Shown: piece by piece, positions 51,363-60,438 of the stretch
Layout: every line of letters starts with the position of its first letter
Numbering within the stretch: the first letter of the stretch is position 1
Assembly (NCBI GenBank): GCA_031551965.1
Contig: JAVBMW010000015.1
Coordinates: 1 to 64,000 of the forward strand
DNA: 64,000 nt
Origin: CALVGQ01 sp031551965
GTDB lineage: Bacteria > Bacillota_I > Bacilli_A > Erysipelotrichales > Erysipelotrichaceae
Direction: 5' to 3'
The notes under the pieces: model-generated
What the model was told of the DNA's origin: nothing
The model's input: only the letters and a program-made list of their open reading frames with translations
The model's database searches: none
Position numbers and translations under genes: made by a program

Positions 51363-51829
51363 GAATTGATAACCTCTTTAAAGACTTTCAAAAAGAACTT
51401 AAAGCTATCGATGCAGATTTAAAAGAGTCACAGACAAGAATTATGAATAGTGCTACTCAAGCAGCTAAAACTCATGTAGTTAAGAATACTCCAGTAGGTG
51501 TTTATGGCAGTGATGTAAGCTTTACTACGAAAGATGGTAAAGAAGTCAAATTCCATACTAAAGCTAAAGTTGGTGGTCATTTAAGAAAATCATGGCAACT
51601 ATCCAGGACTAGGTTTAGTGGAAAGAATGTTGAACGAGATCTATTTAACATTGCTGACTATGCAATCTTTGTAAATAATGGACACCGAATCGTAAACAAG
51701 TCAGGAGAAACTATCGGATGGGTTCCTGGTGTTTTTGTGCTTGAAAAAGGGATTACTCACTACGAAGAAAATTTGCCATTAATTTTTGATGCAGAACTGG
51801 AAAGGGTAAGAAAAAAACATGATTTATGA
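51359..51829 (+). CDS. HK97 gp10-like tail completion protein
   Basis: This 156-aa protein has the HK97-gp10/XkdI-like pattern, with helical N-terminus and GGHLRKSWQLSRTR followed by YAIFVNNGHRIV and a PGVFVLEKG segment. These proteins sit between head and tail. It overlaps the next gene by 11 bases. Confidence 0.75.
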   Translation: MRIDNLFKDFQKELKAIDADLKESQTRIMNSATQAAKTHVVKNTPVGVYGSDVSFTTKDGKEVKFHTKAKVGGHLRKSWQLSRTRFSGKNVERDLFNIADYAIFVNNGHRIVNKSGETIGWVPGVFVLEKGITHYEENLPLIFDAELERVRKKHDL

Positions 51830-52253
51830 TCTAATAAAATCCATTACTGCAGAAATCAATAAAATCTATCCAAACGCGAAGATATATGACTCTGTAGTTC
51901 ATCAAGGTATAAAACTTCCTTGTTTTTTTATATCTTCAATCGATATCAATGATCATCCAGAACTAAAGGATTATCTTAAGCAAAAGATACCTTTTGTGAT
52001 TACTTATATAGCTGATGATAAAGATACAAATTATATGGACGCTGTATATAAGTGCATGGACTTATTTTCTGAAGCATTCAGATATATTGAAGTTCAAGGA
52101 AAGCAAATCAAACTTATTAATAAAGGCGTTGAATATGACAGTGAACAAAAAGCAGTTTACATTAAGTTCGAGGCATCATTAAGATTTAAGATTACAGAAC
52201 AAGGGGAAATAATTGAAAAATACACACTGAAAGGAGTGAAAATACATGAATAA
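51819..52253 (+). CDS. Tail terminator-like protein (XkdJ/DUF6838 type)
   Basis: This 144-aa protein (YDLIKSITAEINKIYPNAKI... LPCFFISSIDINDH) resembles the DUF6838 tail terminator family. It sits directly before the sheath gene, as expected. Confidence 0.65.
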   Translation: MIYDLIKSITAEINKIYPNAKIYDSVVHQGIKLPCFFISSIDINDHPELKDYLKQKIPFVITYIADDKDTNYMDAVYKCMDLFSEAFRYIEVQGKQIKLINKGVEYDSEQKAVYIKFEASLRFKITEQGEIIEKYTLKGVKIHE

Positions 52254-53526
52254 AAACAGAACAAGACCAGGAGTGTATGTGAATGTAGGAGTTGATCAAC
52301 TTTCTGCAGTCAGCTATGCGTCATCTGGGATAGTTACTATCGGATTAGATCTGGACTGGGGAGCTGAAGGTTTCACTATGATTAGTCAATATGAAGATCC
52401 AACAAATAAACTTGGATACGCTTTAAACGATCCTAAAATGATTTCCATTCGAGAAATCTTGAAGAAGGCACAAGAAGTGTTGGTCTATCGACTAAACTCT
52501 GGAAACAAGGCCTCTGCAACCCTAAGCGAGAATGTCGTCGCTGAGGCTGTTTATAGCGGTATCAGAGGTAATGACATCAGCATTATTGTAAGCATTGAGG
52601 AAGAATCGGAAATTGCTACAGTTAAAACTTATTTGGGTACTGCAGAGGTCGATGTACAGCATATCAAAAAAGTTTCAGATTTCGTGCGAAATGGAATCAT
52701 TAACCTAAGTGGTGATGGAATTTTGACTAATGTGACAACACAACTTGTGGGAGGATCTAATAAAGTCGTTGCTAAATCCTATGATGCCTATTTAACAGCT
52801 CTTCAAACACAAAAATTTCATTGCATTGCTTACAATGGAACAGATAGATTAATCAAAGAACAGATTGTTCAATTTGTTAAGCAAGAAAGAGATAACATGC
52901 ATTTGATCCAGGCAGTTATGGAAAATTATGATGCAGATCATGAAGGTGTAATCTCAGTAAAAAATGGTGTTATTTTAGAAGATGGCACTGAATTAATGGC
53001 TAAAGACTGCTGTGCTTTTGTTGCAGGAGTTACAGCTGAAGCGAACGTTTTGATTTCGAATACCTTTATGCCTTATCCTGGTGCGATCGATGCCTATCCA
53101 CGCCTTACTAATAGTCAGATTGAACAGGCAATTAAAGAAGGTCATGTTTGTTTTACTTTCCATAGCAATACCATTTGTGTGGAGTATGACATCAACACTC
53201 TAGTAACTTATACAACCCAAAAACCAAAGGATTTTAGAAAAAATAAAATCATTCGTGTGATTGATCGTATTACGGATGATGTGATCTCTATATGTGAAAC
53301 AAGATTTATCGGAAAAACTCCAAATAATCTTGAAGGGCGCAATAGAATCAAAGGAGCTTTAGCCGAATATTTACTTGAGCTACAAAGTCTTGGAGCAATT
53401 GAAGATTTTGCAAGCTCAGATATTGATGTAAAAGCTTTAGCTGATAAAGACAGTGTTTCGATTGCATTAGCTATCAAACCTGTTGATGCAGTAGATAAGA
53501 TTTATATTGAAGTGGAGGTAAGATAA
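52246..53526 (+). CDS. Tail sheath protein, XkdK-like
   Basis: This 426-aa protein starts MNKNRTRPGVYVNVGVDQLS, the classic N-terminus of Xkd-type sheath proteins, with LGYALNDPKMISIREILKKA, AVMENYDADHEGVISVKNG and a C-terminal IDKIYIEVEV-like strand. It forms the contractile sheath, so the phage is a myovirus type. Confidence 0.92.
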   Translation: MNKNRTRPGVYVNVGVDQLSAVSYASSGIVTIGLDLDWGAEGFTMISQYEDPTNKLGYALNDPKMISIREILKKAQEVLVYRLNSGNKASATLSENVVAEAVYSGIRGNDISIIVSIEEESEIATVKTYLGTAEVDVQHIKKVSDFVRNGIINLSGDGILTNVTTQLVGGSNKVVAKSYDAYLTALQTQKFHCIAYNGTDRLIKEQIVQFVKQERDNMHLIQAVMENYDADHEGVISVKNGVILEDGTELMAKDCCAFVAGVTAEANVLISNTFMPYPGAIDAYPRLTNSQIEQAIKEGHVCFTFHSNTICVEYDINTLVTYTTQKPKDFRKNKIIRVIDRITDDVISICETRFIGKTPNNLEGRNRIKGALAEYLLELQSLGAIEDFASSDIDVKALADKDSVSIALAIKPVDAVDKIYIEVEVR

Positions 53527-53527
53527 C

Positions 53528-53998
53528 ATGGCAGATTTCTTAGCATTAGAACAAATCCCAATGTGTACAGAGGGTTCAGCTTTTATTACTATCAACGGAC
53601 AAAATCGTAAAATGTTTGAATTGAATAGCTTAGAGACAAATGTTGCTCTTGAAACATGGGAAAGAAGACCGTTAGGTTCCCGTATGAAACAGTCGAGAGT
53701 CACAGGGGCATCTGGTACTGGAACCATGTCGATTTATAATATGACCTCAGACTATTACGAGGTTTTTGATAAGTATAAGAAAACTGGAGTTTTTCCGACA
53801 TTGACCATTCAAGCGTATAATGATGACGAAGCTTCAGAAGTTGGCCGAAGTGAATTCTTGTTCACTAAGGTAGTACTTAAAAAAATACCTCTGATCAAGT
53901 TAGAGGCAGATAAAAATGAAACGGATCCAATTGATGTTGAGTTCAATTTTGGAGATGTTGAGCAACTTGGAAAATTTAACAAGCCCACTGGTTATTAG
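53528..53998 (+). CDS. Tail tube protein, XkdM-like
   Basis: This 156-aa protein has GSAFITINGQNRKMFELNSL (start) and LEADKNETDPIDVEFNFGD (end), typical of XkdM tube proteins. It begins 1 bp after the sheath stop and ends inside a terminator-like hairpin. Confidence 0.88.
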   Translation: MADFLALEQIPMCTEGSAFITINGQNRKMFELNSLETNVALETWERRPLGSRMKQSRVTGASGTGTMSIYNMTSDYYEVFDKYKKTGVFPTLTIQAYNDDEASEVGRSEFLFTKVVLKKIPLIKLEADKNETDPIDVEFNFGDVEQLGKFNKPTGY

Positions 53999-54010
53999 TG
54001 GGCTTTTCTA
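53981..54010 (+). terminator. Internal terminator over the tail tube stop
   Basis: A perfect 9-bp stem, AAGCCCACT (53981-53989) and AGTGGGCTT (53997-54005), with a T run. It lies between tube and chaperone genes in one transcription unit, so it probably attenuates rather than ends transcription. Confidence 0.7.
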
Positions 54011-54030
54011 GAAAAAATGGAGGAAGTGTA

Positions 54031-54432
54031 ATGAGTTTATCAGCATTTTTAATTTCACAGGATGCATGTGAAAAAGAAGTTATTATTTCAGATCGCTTTA
54101 AGAATGAAAAAGGAAAGTTAGTTCCATTCAAAATTAAAACGATCACAACTAAAGAAGCTCAGTCTGTTCAGAAAAATTGCTTAACTACCGATAAAAAGGG
54201 TGTGGCTAGATTAGACTTACCTAAATATCAGTTGATGTTGGTTGCAACTGCAGTAGTTTATCCTGATTTGAAGAGCACAGAGTTGCAAGCACATTATGGA
54301 GTCATTGGTGAATGTGCATTACTTGAAACCATGTTGTTAATTGGAGAGTTTGCAACATTACGAGAAGAAGTATTTAGTTTTAGTGGAATCGATGACGACA
54401 TCAACGATGATATTGAAGAAGCAAAAAACTAA
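54031..54432 (+). CDS. Tail assembly chaperone, XkdN-like, with -1 frameshift site
   Basis: The 133-aa product starts at ATG 54031 behind TGGAGGAAG. It carries LISQDACEKEVIISDRFKNE and ends EEAKN. The last codons GCA AAA AAC contain the heptamer A AAA AAC (54423-54429), ideal for -1 slippage, followed by the stop. The tail chaperones of many phages are made this way, in two lengths. Confidence 0.8.
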   Translation: MSLSAFLISQDACEKEVIISDRFKNEKGKLVPFKIKTITTKEAQSVQKNCLTTDKKGVARLDLPKYQLMLVATAVVYPDLKSTELQAHYGVIGECALLETMLLIGEFATLREEVFSFSGIDDDINDDIEEAKN

Positions 54433-54602
54433 TCAGGCAGGGTGGGGAGGCGGTGTTTGCACACCGTGCTCTGCAGGATTTAAACATACTCCCTAGTGTT
54501 TTTATTAATTTGCCTCAAAAAGAAAAAGCGTTTATTATTGCTTCAATAGAAATGAATGCAAAGGCAATTAAGAAATCACAAGAAAAAATAAGAAGTAGGT
54601 GA
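54429..54602 (+). CDS. Frameshifted C-terminal part of the tail chaperone
   Basis: A -1 slip at A AAA AAC continues into a frame of 57 codons to TGA at 54600, with no start of its own near its beginning. It encodes LIRQGGEAVFAHRALQDLNI...LPQKEKAFIIASIEMNAKAI, the pattern of the second chaperone part. The long form would have 190 aa. A 6-bp hairpin, CGGTGT/ACACCG (54451-54466), lies 21 nt behind the heptamer. Confidence 0.75.
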   Translation, partial: LIRQGGEAVFAHRALQDLNILPSVFINLPQKEKAFIIASIEMNAKAIKKSQEKIRSR

Positions 54603-54608
54603 TAATAA

Positions 54609-56072
54609 ATGAGCGCTAAATTATCTGCAACATTTATACTTAATGATAAGTATTCAAGCGCGTTAATAAAAATTCTTGATGCAACAAATAAAGCGGATGA
54701 AGCTACAAAAAAGATGACTGGGTCAGTGAACGATATTGAAAAAGCATTTAATAATTTTGAAAGCAAAGGTACTAGTTCTCTAGATACGATAACTAATAAA
54801 ATGTTAAAGGTTGTTTCCGTTGGTGTTCTTATGAAAAAAGCATTTGATAATGCATGGAGTGGCATAAAAACTGCAGCGCTCCAAAGTACTCAGGAAAACA
54901 CGATTCAAGCTCTTTTAAAAGATGATGCACTTGGAACTGGTGTCTATGATTGGCTTTCGGGATATGCTAAAACTTCGATGTTAGGTCGCGAAGATTTGGC
55001 TAAGGGGTTTATGTCGTACAATACAGTAGCTAAGGACATGGATGAAATCGAAAGAATGATCAAGATGACTGAACGACTTTATGCTAAAGATCCTACACAA
55101 GGTGCAGAGGGCGCTGTGTTTGCTATGAAAGAAGTTTTATCAGGAGATGTTATTTCGATGCGAAGCCGTTTTGGTATAACAGGAATATCTGGAGACACGA
55201 TTCGAAAGTTTACTGATGCAGGAGACACAAAAGGAGCTTTAGATTACATTGATCAAATACTAAATAAATTTGGAGCTACTCAAGACGTCGTAGACAAAAA
55301 CTCTGCAGGTATGCTTGCTCAAATGAACATGTTTTTATCAAACTTCCAAACAGCATTTGGAGAGTCAATGGCTAGCGCTTCTGCTAGCATGATTCCAGTT
55401 TTTCAGGCACTTCAAGAAGGACTTGATTCTGGAAAATATCAGCCTTTCTTTGATGTTTTTGCTACAGGGACAGAGATAGCTATCACAGGAATATCCTGGT
55501 TAGCTCAAAACATCAGTTGGCTTATTCCAGTGGTTGGATCTCTAACTGCTACAATTGGTGCGTATAAGATGGTAGTCGGACTGACTAACATTGCACAACA
55601 AGTGATGACACTTAATACGCTTGCTACTACTGCTGCCTTTACGGGTTTAAACGCTACTCTAGTAACTTGTGCCTGGTGGTTGTTGCCGCTTTTGGCAGCA
55701 CTTGGAGTTGGTGCTGTATTGATGGGGGCTTTTGGCAAATCAGCTTCTGATGCGCAAGCAAAAATAGCTACAGGGATGACTGATCAAGAAATCAAAACAG
55801 CCTATAAGGAATATAAGACATTGGATGTGAATGTGGCAAATACAGATCCAATCAGCGTTAAGGGTGATGTGAGTATCGAGGAAGATAATCTTGCTTATTT
55901 GTTAGATATTGCTGAAAGAAATTTCGTTGCTCAATATAGTACGGCAACTTTAGCTCCACAGGTTAATGTAGATATGAAAGTTGAAAAAACTGCAGATGTT
56001 GACGAGCTACTTACTGTTATTGAAGAAACTATGATTTCTTTACTAGAGACAGAACCGGAAGGAGTGTATTAG
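54609..56072 (+). CDS. Tail tape measure protein (short)
   Basis: This 487-aa protein has helical regions, a hydrophobic central part (about residues 290-380, SWLIPVVGSLTATIGAYKMV and WWLLPLLAALGVGAVLMGAF), and lies right after the chaperone genes. It is much shorter than XkdO (over 1000 aa). Tape measure length tracks tail length in well-studied phages, so a short tail is predicted. Confidence 0.75.
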   Translation: MSAKLSATFILNDKYSSALIKILDATNKADEATKKMTGSVNDIEKAFNNFESKGTSSLDTITNKMLKVVSVGVLMKKAFDNAWSGIKTAALQSTQENTIQALLKDDALGTGVYDWLSGYAKTSMLGREDLAKGFMSYNTVAKDMDEIERMIKMTERLYAKDPTQGAEGAVFAMKEVLSGDVISMRSRFGITGISGDTIRKFTDAGDTKGALDYIDQILNKFGATQDVVDKNSAGMLAQMNMFLSNFQTAFGESMASASASMIPVFQALQEGLDSGKYQPFFDVFATGTEIAITGISWLAQNISWLIPVVGSLTATIGAYKMVVGLTNIAQQVMTLNTLATTAAFTGLNATLVTCAWWLLPLLAALGVGAVLMGAFGKSASDAQAKIATGMTDQEIKTAYKEYKTLDVNVANTDPISVKGDVSIEEDNLAYLLDIAERNFVAQYSTATLAPQVNVDMKVEKTADVDELLTVIEETMISLLETEPEGVY

Positions 56073-56073
56073 A

Positions 56074-56775
56074 ATGTATAAAATTTATATAGGAGATATT
56101 ACACTCCCAACAAATCCGGAGAAACTCACGGAAAGCAGTGAAAGAAAAGTTAAAGACTATGACATTATTGGCGGAGGAATAATACCCAAACTTGAAAGCA
56201 AAGGTTTAAAAACTTGGAAATTTGAGTTTGACTTATTTCCAAATAATGATCTTGTAGTTGATGACTTCGCTTTACCTGATCAGATAATCAACTATATAGA
56301 AAACTCAATAAAAAGCGGATCAGTTGAAAGATTGATTATTTCTAACGGTGTGGATTTGGGTACTACATGCAATGTGTATATTACTGCATTCACCAAAAGT
56401 GAAATAAGGTCTGGAGAATATGAATGTGAAATAAATTTAAAGGAATATGTTGAAGCAAACTCTAAAGTTGCTGATATTCCATCGATCCAAAGACCAGGGC
56501 TAATTCCCCAACCAAAACCAATTCCAGTTACTAAATCAGCGTACATAACAAAAAAGAAAGAAGCACAAGACACTAATGTTGATCCAAATTCTATTATTTG
56601 TAGTGGGCGCACAAAAGAACCCGTAAATCCTGTCACCAATTATGCGGTTTACATTACTGGTGGAGCAGAGGATTGGGTCTTCGGAGCTGAACATCGAGCT
56701 AGTGTCGCTATTGATGAAGGACTGAAGAAAATCAACAAGGAGCAGCATGATAAAAGTTATGCTGATATCTTCTAA
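56074..56775 (+). CDS. XkdP-like baseplate hub adapter
   Basis: This 233-aa protein has MYKIYIGDITLPTNPEKLT at the start and the pattern LKTWKFEFDLFPNNDLVVDD (about residues 48-67). XkdP usually carries a LysM domain; here the C-terminal region (about 140-233) contains no clear LysM and ends differently. The next gene starts in its stop codon (TAATG). Confidence 0.7.
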   Translation: MYKIYIGDITLPTNPEKLTESSERKVKDYDIIGGGIIPKLESKGLKTWKFEFDLFPNNDLVVDDFALPDQIINYIENSIKSGSVERLIISNGVDLGTTCNVYITAFTKSEIRSGEYECEINLKEYVEANSKVADIPSIQRPGLIPQPKPIPVTKSAYITKKKEAQDTNVDPNSIICSGRTKEPVNPVTNYAVYITGGAEDWVFGAEHRASVAIDEGLKKINKEQHDKSYADIF

Positions 56776-57725
56776 TGATTATCATCGAGAGCGAAGGCAA
56801 GGTTTACGAACTGGATAATATTGTAGGGAGTGTATCCTTGACTCATACCTGGAAAAATGGTGCTTCTAAACTTGAGTTCGAATGTTTAGCGAAATCAATT
56901 CAAGGGGTGGCCAATGGCAATTATATGACATTTTCCTATAATGGTACAAATATGTTTGCAGGAAAAGTTTTTACTGTTAAGGATACAAATGAAGGCATAA
57001 AGAAAATTGTAGCCTATGATCAACTGCGCTACTTAAAGGCGAAGGACACATTGATCAGAAAAGACAATTCTTTAACTGAGTTTATTGAAACTATTGCTTG
57101 TAATCTTCAACTTAGAATAAGTGGAGTAACGAACACTCTGATTAAGCTTGATGATTATCTGTTCGATAACATGACTTATTTAGATATGGCATATAGATCG
57201 ATTTCAGATAATTTGTTGGCCAACGGTTATTACTATTGCCTGTATGATGATTTTGGAGCACTTGTATTGAAGGATCTGTATGATATGAGAACTTCACTTG
57301 TTTTAGGTGACAATTCTTTAGTTTACAATTTCGATTATGAAAGAAGTGTTGATAAAGATACGTTTAATCAAGTAAAACTTGCTTTTGACAATAAGACGTC
57401 TGGAAAAAGAGATATCTATATTACAAAAGACAGTAACTCGATTTCTCAATATGGATTACTGCAGTACTTCGAAAAAGTAACAGGCGGAACTGCAGGTCAA
57501 CTAATCGATAAGTCCAATATGCTTCTCAAACTTAAAAATCGTGAGACTAAAAAATTGTCGCTCTCAGCGATTGGTGATTTAAGAGTACGTGGCGGAACTG
57601 GCTTAAAATTAGAAATCAAAGATATTAACTTAAACTGTTGGGCAATTGTTGATAAGGTGGTTCATAAGTTTGATAAGGGACTGCATGAAATGAATTTGGA
57701 TCTGACCATAGACGGAGGATTGTAA
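56775..57725 (+). CDS. XkdQ-like baseplate hub protein
   Basis: This 316-aa protein has GSVSLTHTWKNGASKLEFEC at its start, typical of XkdQ, and FDYERSVDKDTFNQVKLAFDN and TGLKLEIKDINLNCWAIVD later. It likely forms the hub from which the tail spike extends. Confidence 0.85.
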   Translation: MIIIESEGKVYELDNIVGSVSLTHTWKNGASKLEFECLAKSIQGVANGNYMTFSYNGTNMFAGKVFTVKDTNEGIKKIVAYDQLRYLKAKDTLIRKDNSLTEFIETIACNLQLRISGVTNTLIKLDDYLFDNMTYLDMAYRSISDNLLANGYYYCLYDDFGALVLKDLYDMRTSLVLGDNSLVYNFDYERSVDKDTFNQVKLAFDNKTSGKRDIYITKDSNSISQYGLLQYFEKVTGGTAGQLIDKSNMLLKLKNRETKKLSLSAIGDLRVRGGTGLKLEIKDINLNCWAIVDKVVHKFDKGLHEMNLDLTIDGGL

Positions 57726-57727
57726 AC

Positions 57728-58033
57728 ATGAGTTTAAATACAATTATTAAGCAAATCGTGGAAAACTATATCGGTAACGCCTCTTTAAGCGATTATGTCT
57801 ATGCAACAGTGCTAACTAAAGAAGGATCCATACAAATAGAAAAGACCGGTATCAAAATACCATCTACAATGGTTGATGTTCCAGCTGAGTATAGCGATCA
57901 AAAAGTTTTAGTAAGTATTGAAGGAATCAAGCAAGAGATAATTTTGTATAATGCCTTAAAAGTTGGCGAACGAGTAGTAGCTTTAAAAAAATATGGTGGT
58001 CAAAGATACACGATCATCGGGAGAGTGAAGTAA
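57728..58033 (+). CDS. XkdR-like DUF2577 protein
   Basis: This 101-aa protein has the family's beta pattern (YVYATVLTKEGSIQIEKTGI, KVGERVVALKKYGGQRYTII). It belongs to the baseplate. Its stop overlaps the next start by one base. Confidence 0.8.
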   Translation: MSLNTIIKQIVENYIGNASLSDYVYATVLTKEGSIQIEKTGIKIPSTMVDVPAEYSDQKVLVSIEGIKQEIILYNALKVGERVVALKKYGGQRYTIIGRVK

Positions 58034-58395
58034 TGGAAAAAACAAAAACATTCAAAGTAGACTTTGTGAATAAGCGAATGATTGGGAATATTGACGATCT
58101 TGAAGCACTCAAACAACAAATATATATCTATTTGTCGATTCCACGCTTTGAACATGTCATATTTACTTCTAATATTGGCCATGATCTAATGCAAACGATC
58201 GGTAAGCCAAAAGACTATTTATTGGGTGTCGCCAAACAATATATTATTGATGCCTTATCTATCGATGATCGAATTATTGGATTGGATAACTTTAGTATTG
58301 AAAAATCAAATGAAACTGCAGTAATAAGTTTTACAGTCTCTTCTATTTACGAAGACTTTTTTTATGAAAAAGAGGTGACAAACTATGGACAATGA
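58033..58395 (+). CDS. XkdS-like DUF2634 baseplate wedge protein
   Basis: This 120-aa protein has the gp25-like pattern (DDLEALKQQIYIYLSIPRFE followed by HVIFTSNIGHDL), with IIGLDNFSIEKSNETAVISF. It forms part of the wedge. It overlaps the next gene by 11 bases. Confidence 0.8.
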   Translation: MEKTKTFKVDFVNKRMIGNIDDLEALKQQIYIYLSIPRFEHVIFTSNIGHDLMQTIGKPKDYLLGVAKQYIIDALSIDDRIIGLDNFSIEKSNETAVISFTVSSIYEDFFYEKEVTNYGQ

Positions 58396-59461
58396 GTCAA
58401 CTTATGAAAGCATTCTTAATCGTGCACTTTCAATTGTGCCAGAAGATGTGGATAAACGAGAAGGAGGGATTATCTATACCACTTTATCTCCCGTGTGTAT
58501 GGAACTTGCAAGATCATATTGGTTGCTTGGATATCTGCTAGATTTGATTATGCCAGACACTTCTGAGGGAGAATGGTTGTCAAAGATCACTGAGCAGTTC
58601 GGAGTGATAAGGCAGACTGCAACAAATGCAGTACGCATCATAAAATGCTATAATGATCAAAATACACCGTTCGAAATTCCTGTAGGGAGCCGTTTCAGAA
58701 TCTATGATATTACTTTAAAAACAATTGAAATGATTGAAACCGGAGTTTATAAAGCGAATGTCGAGCAATCTGGATCAATAGGAAATAAATATCAAGGTGA
58801 GTTATTGACAATTCAAAACATAAATGACTTAGGTATGGCGATATTAAGTGATGAAATTCTTATCGAAGCACAAGATGTTGAAAGTGATTCAGAGCTTAGG
58901 AAAAGATTTTATGATCATGTGCGAAGAACTCCTTTTGGAGGGAATGTATCAGATTATGAAGAAAAAGTGCTTTCAATTGATGGCGTAGGAGCAGTCAAAG
59001 TCTTTCCGATTTGGAATGGGCCAGGAACTGTTTTTTTGTTGATCGGAAATGAAAGTGGTCGATCGGCATCATCAGATCTTGTCAAAAAAGTTCAAGATAC
59101 TTTCCAACCTGCAGAAGATTCATTTAGTGGTTTGGCTCCAATTGGTCACATCGTAAGTACAGGAACTAGCACCGATTTAGCAATCGATATCAGTGCAACA
59201 CTAGTAATATCGAGTGGATCCAGCATGGCCATACTGCAGGAAAAAATCGAAAAAGAAATAAAGACTCACATTGACTTGATTTCATTTAGGGATATTGCAG
59301 TATATCGTGCAAAATTGATGGCTGTGATACTAAATGTAGAAGGAGTTATCGATGTCCAAATTTTAACAATCAATGGTAAGAGTGAAAATCTTGTTTTAAG
59401 TAAAACTTCAGAAAACTATCAAACCACTATTATGGGTCAGATAATTTTGTCAAAGGTATAA
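58385..59461 (+). CDS. Baseplate J-like protein (XkdT)
   Basis: This 358-aa protein has the Baseplate_J layout: KREGGIIYTTLSPVCMELAR, then QARIRTPFGGNVSDYE-like residues (RRTPFGGNVSDYEEKVLSID) and a long C-terminal alpha/beta part. It builds the baseplate wedge. Confidence 0.9.
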   Translation: MDNESTYESILNRALSIVPEDVDKREGGIIYTTLSPVCMELARSYWLLGYLLDLIMPDTSEGEWLSKITEQFGVIRQTATNAVRIIKCYNDQNTPFEIPVGSRFRIYDITLKTIEMIETGVYKANVEQSGSIGNKYQGELLTIQNINDLGMAILSDEILIEAQDVESDSELRKRFYDHVRRTPFGGNVSDYEEKVLSIDGVGAVKVFPIWNGPGTVFLLIGNESGRSASSDLVKKVQDTFQPAEDSFSGLAPIGHIVSTGTSTDLAIDISATLVISSGSSMAILQEKIEKEIKTHIDLISFRDIAVYRAKLMAVILNVEGVIDVQILTINGKSENLVLSKTSENYQTTIMGQIILSKV

Positions 59462-59464
59462 GCG

Positions 59465-60016
59465 ATGGAAAAGATAGAAAAAGTATATGAGTATATTGAA
59501 TATCTCCCAGAAGTTTATAGAGAAATTTTAGAGGTTAAAGCACTCAATGCTTCAATCAATCTTGAGTTAGATAGATATTATCAATACATGCAACTATTCA
59601 TTAATAATGCACATATCGATTCAGCTGATTTGGAGACTATAAAGAGGTGGGAGAGTATTTTTGAAATCAACTCGCCAATAAAAGAGAACTTAGTAAATCG
59701 GCGTAATGCGGTTAAGGCACAAATATTAGGACGTCCCATTATCAATGTAAATACATTAAAAAGTATGACAGAAGCGTATTTGGGTGTTCCAGTTTCAATC
59801 GAACTGCATCCCGAAGACTACACAATTAAGATCACATATAAAGGAATAGAGAAACTTCCTGATATGGATCCATATTATGCTTCAGTATATAAAACCATTC
59901 CTGCAAACTTATTAGTTACTATTGCTTATGCATTTGCCGTATGGGGAGAGGTAAAAAAGAAAACATGGGGACATTTAAAATCTAAATCTTGGAAAGATGT
60001 TTTATATGATTTTTAG
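59465..60016 (+). CDS. XkdU/YmfQ-like (DUF2313) baseplate protein
   Basis: This 183-aa protein has YEYIEYLPEVYREILEVKAL at the start, IKRWESIFEIN, and the pattern YKTIPANLLVTIAYAFAVWG at the end. It follows gpJ as in PBSX and Mu-like phages. Confidence 0.85.
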   Translation: MEKIEKVYEYIEYLPEVYREILEVKALNASINLELDRYYQYMQLFINNAHIDSADLETIKRWESIFEINSPIKENLVNRRNAVKAQILGRPIINVNTLKSMTEAYLGVPVSIELHPEDYTIKITYKGIEKLPDMDPYYASVYKTIPANLLVTIAYAFAVWGEVKKKTWGHLKSKSWKDVLYDF

Positions 60017-60033
60017 AAAAGAAGGAGGCCATT

Positions 60034-60435
60034 ATGCCGAATGAAACAACAAAGTTAAAACTAAAAAAGCCTCTTTTAACTGAGGCTGCAGATATTGATG
60101 TAATCAATGAGAACATGGATTTATTAGATGCTGCAATACCAACACAAATAATCCTCAGCAATTTCTCGGTATCAAAAGGAAACTTCAAAGCAAATGACGA
60201 AGCCCCGACAGGCAAAGAAGATGATACAAGCGGTTATCCGTATTATGGAGACTATGCTATTCAAGGTATGACAGATGATATCTCTTTAGAAAGTTTTACG
60301 TTTTCAAAAGCAAGTGCTGATGCAGGGGCTGTAAACGGAGTAATTCGTACTATGGATGGAAAAATACGCATTTATGCAGATTCATTACCTACGGCAGACG
60401 TAGGCATAGCTAGTATGAGCTATTGGATGGTGTGA
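60034..60435 (+). CDS. Tail fibre N-terminal/adapter protein
   Basis: This 133-aa protein begins MPNETTKLKLKKPLLTEAAD followed by IDVINENMDLLD, the baseplate-attachment start seen in many tail fibre proteins, but it ends after a short beta domain. It may link the fibres to the baseplate. The last residues YWMV run 3 bp before the first fibre gene. Confidence 0.6.
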   Translation: MPNETTKLKLKKPLLTEAADIDVINENMDLLDAAIPTQIILSNFSVSKGNFKANDEAPTGKEDDTSGYPYYGDYAIQGMTDDISLESFTFSKASADAGAVNGVIRTMDGKIRIYADSLPTADVGIASMSYWMV

Positions 60436-60438
60436 TAT

